The notes beneath the pieces were generated by a model. That model did no database searches. It was not told the DNA's origin and saw nothing but the letters and a program-made list of their open reading frames with translations. The translations under genes were made by a program, and so were the position numbers. Shown piece by piece: positions 1-10,370 of a stretch of 33,607 nucleotides of DNA (position 1 is the stretch's first letter; each line of letters starts with the position of its first letter). Origin of the DNA: Alectoria sarmentosa (Eukaryota > Ascomycota > Lecanoromycetes > Lecanorales > Parmeliaceae); assembly GCA_009733775.1 (NCBI GenBank), contig WOGZ01000342.1:1-33607 (forward strand), written 5' to 3'.

Positions 1-125
1 CTTTTCTTCGGCGGGAAAAATTTCGCGGGATTCAAAAGTCGTCTGATTCAAAACCTCCCTCGAATTGGATTAGCGTAGCCGGCTTTTCTTCGGCGGGAAA
101 AATTTCGCGGGATTCAAAAGTCGTC
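1..125. repeat. Two direct copies of a 43-bp unit, 82-bp period
   Basis: Positions 1-43 and 83-125 are identical over 43 bp. The unit begins CTTTTCTTCGGCGGG and ends TTCAAAAGTCGTC. The spacer at 44-82 is not repeated inside the window. The first copy begins at base 1, so the array may continue to the left. No open frame or recognised element explains it. It lies about 235 bp upstream of the transporter start. Confidence 0.9.
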
Positions 126-360
126 ACCCCACACCTTCATCCGTACGAGTAGTCTCAGTAATCAGACCTTTCAGACTACGTACGAGCTTGTAAATAATCA
201 TCATCCCGAGAGATTCGTCTTGTTCTTATAATCAAGTGAACCGACTCCAAGACAGCAATCTCCGCCTGTTGACTGAGAACTCCAAATACCCAGCAGGATG
301 CCTCTCCAACTTCAACATTGATTGGAAAGCCCCTCCCTCTATGTATTCCATGCATCAAAT

Positions 361-2491
361 ATGTCCTCAGGCCAAGATTCCAAATTGGAGGTTGGCCTCA
401 GCGCTACTACCTTTCCTTTACATGATGTCCAACCATCTAGGGCGACTGACGACGACACAATCAGTCAAACATCAATTAGTGCAGAGTCAAGACTTCTTAC
501 TCCTCAATATGTCAAGGGTTGGAGATTACACATGTTGACCTTGAGGTGACTGGGCAACCTTGTCCATACACTACGCCATGGTAGAAAGAGCGCTGACAGA
601 GAGGCTTATTGCCATTTCACAGCATTTGGATCGCCCTTTTCCTATCCACAATCGAGCAGACTATTGTCAGTACAGCACTGGTTTCTATTACAGATGATTT
701 GCACGGCTTTGAATTGAGAGACTGGCTGGTCACCTCGTATCTTCTCACCTACACTGGTACACACCTTGTAGCTCGGTGATGAACTTGCAGGATCACTCAA
801 TCGCAACAGGCTTCCTCATTATTTATGCCAAATTCAGCGATGTATTTGGTCGAAAAACCATGTTTCTTCTCGCTCTCGTGCTCTTCACTACCTTTTCAAT
901 CGCCTGTGGCGTTGCCAACTCCATGGAAGGACTGTAAGTGACCACTACAAATGCCGAAAGGATGACTTTGAGAAGACGTCTCATGCTGAAAAGGATCGTC
1001 CTCCGAGCTTTTCAAGGAATGGGCGGCTCTGGAATATTTTCAATGGTCCTGGTCATCGCTCCCACCTTGGTGCCCCGTGAGAAAATTGGCAGGTACATGG
1101 CCGTCATCTCCTCTGTTTTTGCCATCGCCAGCGTCCTAGGGCCCATTCTTGGCGGTGCCATCACTACACACTCCACTTGGCGATGGGTCTTTTTGTTGAA
1201 GTACGTTATAAAAGTCCCGCAAACGGATTCTAGAATAAGTGTGATCGTCTACTAAAGAGATATCAGCGCCCCAGCAGGTGCAACCGCCATCGTTCTCGTA
1301 ACCATATTCCTCCCTTCATCTGGAGACCTCAAATTTGCAGCACGTCTCTCTAGCAAATTTTCGAAAGCATCGTACCACCGAATCGATATACTAGGAGTCT
1401 TACTACTTCTCACCGCCTCCGTACTATTAGTCTTCGCACTTGAAGAAGGTGGAGCCCGTTATTCATGGCGCAGCCCTGCGATCGTTTCTACTATCGTACT
1501 TGCCGGTGCCAGCTGGATAGCCTTCTTCTGTTGGGAGTATTATGTGGACAAAGTGGAATCGGCCCAAGAACCAATATTCCCTTTAAGACTCCTCAAAGAC
1601 CGCGTGCTTGTCGGAATGTTGAGGTAAAGGATTCTCGGTTCACATCTCCCTCGTATTCGCTGACCGAGTCTTGGTCTTCGCCAGCACAGGCTTCTTCCTC
1701 GGCTTCCCCTTCGTGACAATCATTGTCAACATCCCCCAGCGTGCCCAAGCCGCCGACGGCTTGAGCCCCGTACATGCGGGCCTAGCTCTCCTCCCGCTTC
1801 TCCTCTGCTCTGCCTTTTCAAGCGCACTCCCAGGGACCCTCACGCTAAACCTAAAGGTTCACCATATATACATTCTGATGGCTGGAGCAATCCTTGAACT
1901 CATTGGAGTGGGCCTGAGCAGCGCTCTTCCTACCACTATCGACAAAATTGCGGTCCGACAGTATGGATATGAAGCTCTTATGGGAGTCGGTTTTGGGTTG
2001 CAGATGAGCACGTTGATGATTTTTGCGCCCCTGATTGTCAAGGAAGCAGACCTAGGTATGTTGATAGCGATACACACCACAAGATTGGGGTTTGACATGT
2101 TCTGCTAGCCGTCACGATGGGCGCCATTACCCAAATTCGCATTCTTGGTGGGACTGTTGGACTCGCAATTTGGTAGCTTCGACTTTTCTTTGTTCCTTGC
2201 AACAAGGCGATCCTTGAGTCAAGAGTACCCTACTAACGGGCACTCAGCTCAACCATCTTAAACGACCACGTGCGCTCCAGACTCCAATCTCTCATCACCC
2301 CTTCAGAGCTCGTCGATATCTCGAACTCTTTCTCCGCCATCGAAGCATTGACTCCAGCTCAGCAAGCAGCTGTGAGGACAGCGTTCGCGGAGGGTTATAA
2401 CAAGCAGATGCAAGTCATGATCGCCTTCAGTGGCGCAGGGTTTCTGACATGCCTGCTCCTCTGGGAAAAGAAAGCGCGGAGCGTCGGGTGA
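361..2491 (+). CDS. Major facilitator superfamily transporter (DHA2-like drug/proton antiporter family)
   Basis: This is a plasma- or vacuolar-membrane transporter, probably a proton-coupled exporter; the substrate cannot be told. I build eight exons, with introns at 546-622, 757-809, 934-993, 1201-1266, 1624-1684, 2056-2108 and 2173-2247. All are GT-AG and in phase, giving 561 aa, which suits a fungal 14-TM MFS protein. Visible family signatures are WRLHMLTLSIWIALFLS entering TM1, followed by IEQTIVSTAL. A motif-A-like loop reads AKFSDVFGRKT, an RAFQGMGGSG segment follows, and motif C reads VLGPILGGAI. The N-terminus (about 50 residues) is polar and cytosolic. I chose the ATG at 361 (MSSGQDSK); an in-frame ATG at 322 would add 13 residues. 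The frame is intact. No biosynthetic cluster surrounds it, so a role in toxin or drug efflux is only a family-based guess. Confidence 0.88.
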
Positions 2492-4358
2492 GTACCGGAT
2501 TTGCCAATTTTGGGAATAGAGTGACTCTATGAATCGGAACGACTCAAGGATACATATATATGTGATCTTTGTAATCTATGTCTTGGGGAAGATCTGTCTC
2601 TTTTTTTTGTCCTCTGTCACCTTCGTATCTTCTTACTGTATTATACCAAAGTCTCTCAAACTCAATACACCCAAAGAAAGAACCGCGCCTCAGCGGTCCT
2701 CGACCATGTACTTGGGCTTTGGGGTCATGAATAAACAGACCCGGCAAATTCCGTACCTGCTCGTATCATTGTCCCAACATTGAGCTATGTATCCCCCTCT
2801 GCAGCGCAAAGCCATACAGTATGCTCAAGATCCTGTCCTGAACATCAAAAACGGACAACCTCTTATTCCGAACGGGCCCCCCCCCCTGGTAAAGTCTTCG
2901 TACACACAGCTCTGCAGCTCTCGTCCCAGCGAATCGAAAAATATCAAACCTATTTTACCCCAATCGTCCCAATCGTCCCCGAGGCGATCATACGGCCAAT
3001 GTGAATCGCCTCCCTCCCTCCCTCAATCAGCCGCTCCGTCCACCTTCGATCAGAGTTTCCTAAATCACTCTTCGTCCTCAAACTCAAAAATATCCCCATT
3101 TCAATCAATCAATCCCGCCCTTGAAGCTTGAACCTTCCCCACATTCCCCATCCCAGCACCGGAAACGCAAAACGCAAAACGCAACGGTATTGAGTTGAAA
3201 TTCGCACCAACAATCAATCACGCGGGGGCTTATTGATTTCTTTATGCTATAAATGAATAAGCGACAAAAAATAAGTAGGGTATTTTATTATGAGTTACGT
3301 ACGAGCCATTTACTTCATGGGTTTTGCTTTACATATCTAGATGGAGATTAAGTATAGGTTCAATGAAATGAAATGAAATTGTTGCGAGAATGATAATTGC
3401 CTCGCTTGATTCGCCTATGGAATATTACCAATGCAGCCACGAATGAAGCATATGGGTCCGACAGATGGCCCGGGGGAGGTACCCCTGAGTTGACCGACAA
3501 TCGGATATGAAATTCCTAGGAATCTGGTGAAAGCATGGGGCCCATCCTTGTGTATTTAACTGGTCCATACCCGCCTGCATGGTTTCCTTCTTCATGTTCT
3601 TCATGATAATCATAATCAGTCATTCATGAGCCCTAGCCCTACTGTCGGCCTATTAGTTATTCCGTTGCGTAGCCTATTCCTAACAACAGAAATGAAATGA
3701 ACAAAAGGGGCATCTGAAAGACTTTCTGGCAAACGGATACTTCTAGGTTTGATTTGGGCTGATTCGAATTGCTTTGATTCGATTTGATTCGCTTTGATTT
3801 GCTTTGATTCGCTTTGTTTTGCTGAGGGTCTAAAATATGAATTGAGGGAATATCTACCTTACGTATGCAGCGCGATAAGTAAAGTGCGTGCGCAAGCGCT
3901 AGTCTAGTCTAGTCTAATGCCATACTCTACATAAAGTAGCGAGGACATCATCTGCATGGACATGGAAATGACTGATGACATGGGCAGGCAGGAAAAAATT
4001 TGTCTTTAATCTACGAATCTCGCAATGGCGGAACTGACGGTTTTGTTTTATGCTAGAATCGGGCTGGAACGTGCGATTACCAGAGGAGTCGCACAGGGGG
4101 CAGGGAAGCAGGCACTGGAACAAATGATAATGGATCATGAGTAGATGATAAACCATATAGATGAATCTTAACCCAGTGTCCCTGAATACCATTCATGGCA
4201 ACGCCCGCCCGAGGTATAACCCATGATAGCTAGTGTATCAAACAGACATTTCCGTGTCCGCATCAAGGTCAAACTATAGAGTACACGCGACAGATGGAAA
4301 ACGGTGGTATCTCGGCCCGCAATACAGAAATCCCCAAGTAAAGTCGAAAAGCAGGCGG
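2492..4358. other. Intergenic region between convergent genes, no supported gene
   Basis: The transporter ends at 2491 and the minus-strand glycosyltransferase ends at 4359, so both 3' ends face this 1.9-kb stretch. An open frame at 2787-3131 (114 aa, Ser/Pro-rich) resembles no family I know and is probably chance. Short repeats are present: AATGA units around 3361-3380, a 10-bp minisatellite at 3771-3820 and AGTCT units at 3901-3916. Both 3' UTRs probably lie here. Confidence 0.6.
3771..3823. repeat. 10-bp tandem repeat (GCTTTGATTC)
   Basis: Five imperfect units of GCTTTGATTC, with C/T and A/T variants, run from 3771 to 3820 plus three bases of a sixth. The sequence just upstream (3750-3770) has related GATTTG and GATTCG pieces. 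It lies in the AT-richer non-coding region. Confidence 0.85.
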
Positions 4359-5426
4359 TTATAAGGTCCCCTTGTTGAGGTAGCTTTTCCACTGCTGGTA
4401 ATACATGTCAAATTCCTTCTCGCAGTACCGATTCGAGTCCAATTCACAGCCGACGAGTCGGACGACGAATTCGCCTTCCTTGTACATGACTTCTTTGCCG
4501 CCGCGGCTGGCGATGTCGACGCCGTACGAGTTGATGAGGTGTTGAGGCACGAGCGCGAGCTTTGTTAGGATGGTCGGGTGCCATTGGACTACATGTTCCT
4601 GTGCAGAGAGCGTCAGTGAGCAACAGCGAGTGGTGGAATGAAATTGAGGCGGCGTACCAAGGCGTGGGCTTCGGCCTTTTGGAAGTTGTAGCTACGGTAT
4701 AATGGGTCGAACCATGTGTCCAGGAAGAATTTCGCCCATTCGCCTCGGCGTAGAACGAAGCTACCTTGACACAGGCCCTCGGCATCTTGTGTGAGAACCA
4801 GATCGACCTTGTCGCCCTTGAGGTGTGTAAAAGTCCTAATGACACTGTCCGGGGGCACCACAGGCTTATCCCGAAGCATTATCGACTCAAGGCGCTTCTT
4901 GTCCATGATGTGGGAGGTGAGGGAGATTTTCGGGTTCATTATGAGGCTATGTGGCGACAGATTGAAGAAGTAGGTCGAATGTGGATATTTGGTCATGGCA
5001 TGTCGTAGAGCAGGCACCACGGCCCAGCTCCTGGGGGAATTGCCATAATCGTAGTCTGAAACATCTGGGAAAAAAGTAGCGTAACCTGTTATGCCGATTG
5101 TCAGACAAGGGTATTCTTGAGCGTAAAACTAAATGCATACCATTCTTATCTGCGTAGTATTTTCTGTTCTCCATGATCCGCGCCCGATATTCATCGCTCA
5201 TAGTCGCCTCATCGAGCAGGGTTACCACCACTACCTTAGGTGTGCCTGGAGGAGCTTTTTCTCCTGATGAGCCAAACAAGTGTGTCGCAAGGTAGATGAG
5301 TAGAAGTAGAGTACATCCTATGAGTGCGACGAGTTGTAGCTGTTTCCGCCGTATTGGCGAGGATCGAGACGCTCTTGCATATGGAGGAGGTTGAGAGGTC
5401 TTTCGGGGAGGCATTGCAAAATGCAT
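4359..5426 (-). CDS. GT34 alpha-1,6-mannosyltransferase homologue (Mnn10/Mnn11 type)
   Basis: Family members are Golgi type II membrane enzymes that extend the alpha-1,6-mannan backbone of N-glycans in the M-Pol II complex. Three exons (5141-5426, 4658-5085, 4359-4598) are joined by introns at 5086-5140 and 4599-4657, giving 317 aa. The N-terminus is short, basic and cytosolic, followed by a membrane anchor at about residues 30-50. Family signatures are VVVVTLLDEATMSDEYRARI (about 65-84), a basic ENRKYYADKNGY segment and SDYDYGNSPRSW (about 105-116). LIMNP (143-147) and CQGSFVLRRGEW follow. The place where GT34 enzymes carry the metal-binding DxD reads NLSPHS (137-142), with no Asp. It is therefore more likely a Mnn11-like or accessory subunit than a canonical catalytic one. 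The gene is divergent from the aminotransferase. An in-frame ATG four codons downstream is an alternative start. Confidence 0.85.
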
Positions 5427-5867
5427 GGTTGAGGTTGAGAGAGGTTCAGGTGGAGATGTTCGCAGTTCTCAGGCCTAGGCCAGCAGGCCTTCAAAGCCCA
5501 GTGAGCTGACTCCCACCGCGCAAGTCAAGAATCAGGTAAACCTTTGAAAACCAAAACGGGCAGTCATTTGAAAGCTGTATTTCGTTATAGAAGTGTCGTA
5601 TATGGTAGATTTGCGACGACAGACTCATCGCCTCGGTCCTAGTAAGAAGGATTGTGAGATTTCTGGGGCTCGGAAAGTTGAAACTTCGATGAACAATTCG
5701 GTTAGACCTTCCGTCTTTAGCTCCCGTGAAGCTATTGAACCCTTGTTCTCTTGGCATTGACCTACGGAACGAATGGACTTTTTCCTGTTGCTCTTGAGCA
5801 TCAAAGCCTTCTCTATCAACATTTCCATTCACCCTAATTCTACTAATCATATATTAGATCACTCATC
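5427..5867. promoter_or_regulatory. Divergent intergenic promoter region
   Basis: These 441 bp separate the starts of the minus-strand GT34 gene and the plus-strand aminotransferase. They must hold both promoters and 5' UTRs. No recognisable binding-site array was seen; the open frames on either strand look like chance. Confidence 0.5.
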
Positions 5868-7454
5868 ATGCTATCTTCTTGCCGCTTACTTGCCCGCCCA
5901 CCTGCAATTAGATACTCATTGCCACGGACTTTAGCATTGAGGTCTGCATCCACTTGGGCCAACGTTCCACAAGGTCCTCCAGTACGTCCATGAGCCATTG
6001 ACTTCCGGAAGATTACTGACAAGACCACAGGATGTAGGCAAGGCCTATTGCGAAGAGACAAGCCCGGCTGACAAGCCACCATTATAAAGGCCATCCTAGG
6101 TATCACAGAGGCCTTCAAGGCGGACAGCTTCCATGAAAAGATCAATCTGGGAGTAGGGGCGTACCGTAGGTAGAGCAATGCAATCAACTTGGTCCGCACT
6201 GACGCTTCTCAGGCGATGACAAGGGAAAGCCTTACGTTCTGCCATCGGTGAGGACCGCCGAAAAGAAAGTCGTAGACTCGGCACTCGATAAGGAATACGC
6301 GGGAATCACAGGGGTACCTTCCTTCACCAAAGCTGCTGCTGTCCTCGCCTACGGTTCCTCCTCCGACGCAATCAAAAATGACCGGATCGCAATAACCCAA
6401 TCTATTTCCGGCACTGGCGCCCTTCGGATTGGTGGCGAGTTCCTTGCGCGTCACTATCCATCAAGCAAGAAGATCTACATACCAACACCTAGCTGGGCAA
6501 ACCACAATGCTGTTTTCAAGGATTCTGGCCTAGAAGTCGTAAAGTACAGATACTACAACAAGGACACTATTGGTCTGGACTTTGAGGGTATGGTAGAGGA
6601 TCTTAACGCCGCCCCAGAGGGTAGCATCGTTCTTCTTCACGCCTGCGCACACAACCCAACCGGCATTGATCCCTCAGAACAGCAATGGAGGGAGATCAGC
6701 AACGTCGTCAAGGAGAAGGAGCATTACCCATTCTTTGACATGGCCTATCAAGGTTTTGCCAGTGGCGACACCAACAAGGATGCTTTCCCTGTTCGACATT
6801 TCCAGTCCGAGGGCCATCACTTCTGTCTCGCCCAGAGCTTCGCCAAGAATATGGTACATTCTTGCCGGATACGATCTTGCTTGTGTTTTGCTCACGGTTG
6901 GTAGGGACTTTACGGCGAGCGTGTCGGGGCTTTCTCCATTTGCTGCGAGTCTGCCGAAGAAAAGAAGCGAGTAGACTCGCAAGTGAAAATTCTCGTCCGG
7001 CCTCTTTACTCGAACCCTCCCGTTCACGGTGCTCGTATCGCTGCTAAGATCCTGCACAACCCCGAGCTCAACCAGCAATGGCTTAAAGAGGTGAAGGGAA
7101 TGGCTGATCGCATCATCAGCATGAGAGCGCTGTTAAAGAAGAACCTAGAAGATCTAGGTAGCAAGCACGACTGGAGCCACATCACCTCGCAGGTAACATT
7201 TTCTGTGGGGAATGCGCGATCCCAGGTTCTGACGTGGTCTAGATCGGCATGTTTGCTTACACCGGACTGAAGCCCGAGCAAATGGACAAGCTGGCGAAGG
7301 AGGTGAGTTGGAGCTGAACCGACGATTCTATGACGGTGCTTACACATGATAGCACTCGGTGTACGCCACCAAAGACGGCAGGATATCCGTAGCTGGGATA
7401 ACGACGGGCAATGTCAAGCGCCTTGCTGAATCGATCCACCAAGTGACCAGCTAG
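5868..7454 (+). CDS. Aspartate aminotransferase, mitochondrial
   Basis: This PLP enzyme interconverts aspartate + 2-oxoglutarate and oxaloacetate + glutamate, and in the matrix serves the malate-aspartate shuttle. Exons are 5868-5981, 6031-6033, 6090-6165, 6213-6853, 6905-7192, 7243-7302 and 7353-7454, giving 427 aa, the normal length. The first ~28 residues are Arg/Ser/Leu-rich without acidic residues, as expected of a mitochondrial presequence, and precede STWANVPQGPP. Active-site landmarks are ISGTGALR, HACAHNPTG, FDMAYQGF (Asp240, Tyr243) and SFAKNMGLYGERVG with the PLP lysine at 276. The Asp-to-Lys spacing of 36 equals that of pig cytosolic enzyme (Asp222, Lys258). The C-terminus keeps IGMFAYTGLKPEQ and TKDGRISVAG. 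Intron 6166-6212 uses donor GTAGGT so that C|GC restores Arg in GAYRDDKGKPY. The 3-nt exon is unusual and is listed separately. Confidence 0.95.
6031..6033 (+). other. Probable 3-nt micro-exon (GAT, Asp) of the aminotransferase
   Basis: Between CCA (ends 5981) and GCC (begins 6090) the gene could have one 108-bp intron or two short ones. The sequence supports two. 5982-6030 starts GTACGT, has ACTGAC near its end and finishes CACAG. 6034-6089 starts GTAGGC, has GCTGAC and finishes AAAG. The three bases left between them, GAT in phase 0, supply the Asp of the conserved PPDAILG segment. A single intron would give PPAILG. Both small introns have the same size as the other introns of this gene. 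Confidence 0.72.
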
Positions 7455-9519
7455 ATTGGATATTGGGAAGGTCTCGGCGTTATTGCCGTCCTACTTCTAA
7501 CCCGGTTACTTTTATCTTCCACCTTGTTTCATCCTGCGACCGAGGAAGGTCCACAAGTCCCTTGCATTTAGCGCGGACCAAAAAGTGTATCATAGCTTGA
7601 TTGGGGAATTGGAACGGCGTGTGTGCCTGTTCGGCCTATGATATCCGCAGACCCAGCGCCTAATGCTTATGATGTCGTCTTGGTGTTGCTGTTTTCCTTT
7701 GAGTCTGACAAATCTCAGTCCCTTGCGTCATAGACACGGAAAATGCATGGGCCAGTGGACTCCACCACGCTGTCCATGGGTGATTGCCGCACGGACGGAT
7801 CATCCGGTCTCAGTCTTGACCCATACGAGGGAGAAGAAGCGAAAGATAAGCCCGCTTTACGGGCCTCGACCGTCTTGCGGCTCTTTACGAAGTCATGCAT
7901 ATGTACGATAGAGTCAATGATCTGCATTGGCTCAGTGGCCCTGCATCAAGGCGTTTGGCGGGTACGCGGAGGTTGCATCTGAAGTCTGGAGCGCCGAGCG
8001 GTCATATCCACAAGTCTTGGTGTCGAGATTCCAGAAGAATCTATCAATCAGCCCACTCGGTCATAGCTGATGCATCGGCCCAACATGACTCCACATTGCA
8101 GTCATCCAACAGTCGGTCAGAGTACCGACTGCGCAATACAAGAGAGCTAAGGATAGTGGAGGAGGGAGTCTGTAGAAATCGGACAATCAACTCGGAAGCC
8201 AAGTCTTTTGTTGTTGTCACGGCATGAATGATGAAGGGTCTAGACCTGGGTCGATTTTAAGGGTAGGGCTGCGGAGAGCGGGGGTCCTCGTGGTGGAAAA
8301 GGGCTAAAGGGTCTAATGCGCAAAGCCGTCATCGGTGACGCAGTTTTAGTCGTCGTTTCATCCTTTGACTCGCCCACCAGACTTGTGACTTGGCGCCTGA
8401 AATGCCTCTCCACTCTCCTTACAGCGTAGAGGCAGACCAGCTGACCGCTTGGCATGCTCAGGATTGCATACATGCCCTCTTGCCACTGGTCCGATCTCTC
8501 GAGCTTTACTGTATGAAAAGTAGGTCGGGAGAAGAGTGCATATTCTCTGCCGAATCCGATGTAGCGCGTGAAGAACGAAAATGGGGAAATTGGGGAAGAG
8601 GTGAAGATGACCATGTGTCGTTTCTTACTTGTCGATAGCGTAGATGCCTAGTCGCACATGCAGGAGCACATTCCCTGACTCGTACACTAACAATACTTTA
8701 CTAAGGATACACATGATACTAATAATGTCGATGATCCGGAAGCCATCGAGGGCAGACCCGCCAATGAAGAAATCCCCTGTCACCCTGAAAGAGGGTATAA
8801 TAGCGTATGATTATGATCTCATCCCTGAAATTGAAAGACATTTAGTGCCAATGGCGGGTGATGAGTTATTTGTAGTTACCCTATTTAGAGTATGTAGAGG
8901 GTAAGTAAGTAGGAGGCTAGGAGCATGATTACAGACCACAACCACCGTGACCCATCCCATCCCACCTTGACCCACAACCTCACACCATGCCGTCCGAACA
9001 AAATTATATACTAGCTGCACTCGTCTCCGGACATGATAGAATTGTCCCTCCTTTCTCTTGACTTCACCCTACTATTGTACTACCTTCTATCGACTTTGTG
9101 ACACCTACCATTAGTAAGAACGACCGAGCTTCTTCTACCTTCACCCTCCCAACTTCTGCTATAGCTTTCTAATCCGAGGAGCTCCTCCTCCTCCTCCTCT
9201 TCCTCCTCCACGACCGCAATTACTTTTCCTCTGCCTACATATAAGTACGAGCCTCCCTAGACATCAAAGAGAACCCAAACCTTTTTCTTCTTCCTGTGAG
9301 TCCTCCTGCCCTTGAAACAGTAGTGCATTACCTGCTGACAATAAGCACAGCTCTACCTATCTGCAGGTGTGACCATCCAAACCTTCCCCTACCCACTTCG
9401 TGATAGCCCGTTGCACCTTCCCTTGCTACCCTTCTTTCTCGTTGCTCGCTTCCCAGCCAATGGAAAGAGATCACTAGCGCCCACTCCTACATTGCTCTGT
9501 TTACTGGGCAACGCTTACC
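7455..9519. other. Intergenic region, no supported gene
   Basis: About 2 kb without a gene I can support. Open frames such as 7895-8227 (+), 8240-8614 (-) and 8644-8904 (+) show no family signature, no plausible splicing and no consistent coding character. The final ~340 bp carry features of the downstream gene's promoter and leader (CT-rich tract and possible leader intron). Confidence 0.55.
9181..9366 (+). promoter_or_regulatory. CT-rich promoter tract and possible 5'-UTR intron of the phosphotransfer gene
   Basis: 9181-9210 is a run of CTC/CTT triplets. Pyrimidine-rich tracts of this kind are common just upstream of transcription starts in filamentous fungi. Downstream, 9296-9366 looks like an untranslated intron: donor GTGAGT, CTGCTGAC branch-like site, acceptor CTGCAG, 71 bp. 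Its acceptor is 153 bp upstream of the chosen ATG at 9520. Confidence 0.45.
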
Positions 9520-10370
9520 ATGACTAAAGTCACTTCCGCCCCGAAACCCGTATTCCCTTCCAAAAACAGCAAGGCACACGACGAGGACGAAGAAGAAGAG
9601 TTTGACATGGCGAGTCACTCGACAGAAGACCCTGTATGTCCTACGCCCCAGTTTGCCCGGTGCTTTAGAGCCACAGACCTTCATGCTGACTCATTACGAC
9701 AGTCCGAGACCGGTTCTACAGGCCTCCCTGATTGCGGCGACTCGATCGACCCACTCACCTTCGAGCAAATTCTCGAGATGGACGACGATGAAGACGAGCG
9801 AGAATTCAGCAAGAGCATAGTGTACGGATTTTTCGAGCAGGCAGAAGTTACCTTTGCCAAGATGGATGCTTCTTTGTACGTTGGAACCAGCTTCGCGTCT
9901 ACTAGCACATTCTCAATCCCTCTCCTGAGCTTGACCTTCATCTGCTCTAGTGAACAAGCCTCTAACATGGTACCAGGTCGACCGCTGAGAGCAAAAAACT
10001 TCAGTAAGTAGCAGCTCCGCATACGCCAAGGCCACCTTCTACCTACCATCATGCCTGCTATATCGTGCTTCATGAGAAACATCCTTGCAGCCGCTGATCC
10101 TCTACTAGGCGAGAAGAAATGTTGGCGAATCTCTCCTCCCTTGGGCACTTTCTGAAGGGTTCCTCTGCGACGCTGGGCATGACCAAAGTGAAGGATTCTT
10201 GTGAAAAGATCCAACACTATGGCGCACATAAAGACGATGCCGGGCAACATACAGACATGGAGGACACAGTACTGTTGAAGAAGATCAAGGCGACCGTAGC
10301 AACGGTCAAAGTGGAGTACAAGGAGGCGGAACGTATCTTGAAGCAGTTCTACCATGACCCCGACGCTTGA
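9520..10370 (+). CDS. Histidine-containing phosphotransfer protein (Ypd1 family)
   Basis: Ypd1 proteins relay phosphate from hybrid histidine kinases to Ssk1- and Skn7-type response regulators, upstream of the HOG MAPK cascade. My model has exons 9520-9633, 9703-9875 and 10109-10370, giving 182 aa. The N-terminus is acidic (DEDEEEEFD). The HPt domain runs from about FEQILEMDDDEDEREFSKSI to the end. It includes YGFFEQAEVTFAKMDASL and LGHFLKGSSATLG with the phosphorylatable His109, then CEKIQHYG. The 233-bp last intron is chosen because joining TT|G leaves exactly seven residues (REEMLAN) between DASL and LSSLGHFLKG, the spacing I recall for fungal homologues. The 69-bp first intron is a multiple of three with no stop, so retention would add 23 residues. 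It is a single-copy-type signalling gene, transcribed away from the 2-kb gap. Confidence 0.9.
9951..10003 (+). other. Possible frame-shifting cassette exon inside the Ypd1 intron
   Basis: The long intron 9876-10108 can be split into two canonical ones: 9876-9950 (GTACGT to CTCTAG, with a TTGACC site) and 10004-10108 (GTAAGT to ACTAG). The 53 nt between them are open when read on from exon 2. Because 53 is not a multiple of three, inclusion shifts the frame and meets TGA a short way into exon 3, at the codons that otherwise encode HFLKG. Inclusion would remove the active His. This is inference from splice-site patterns only. Confidence 0.35.

Noticed and set aside
2787..3131. 114-aa Ser/Pro-rich open frame
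   Set aside because: It begins close to a T-rich and C-run region, shows no domain, and lies where two convergent genes should have their 3' UTRs.
6001..6089. Single 108-bp intron in the aminotransferase as the simple model
   Set aside because: It is possible and keeps frame, but it drops an Asp conserved from bacteria to man and ignores two internal splice sites and two branch-like sites. Kept as the alternative.
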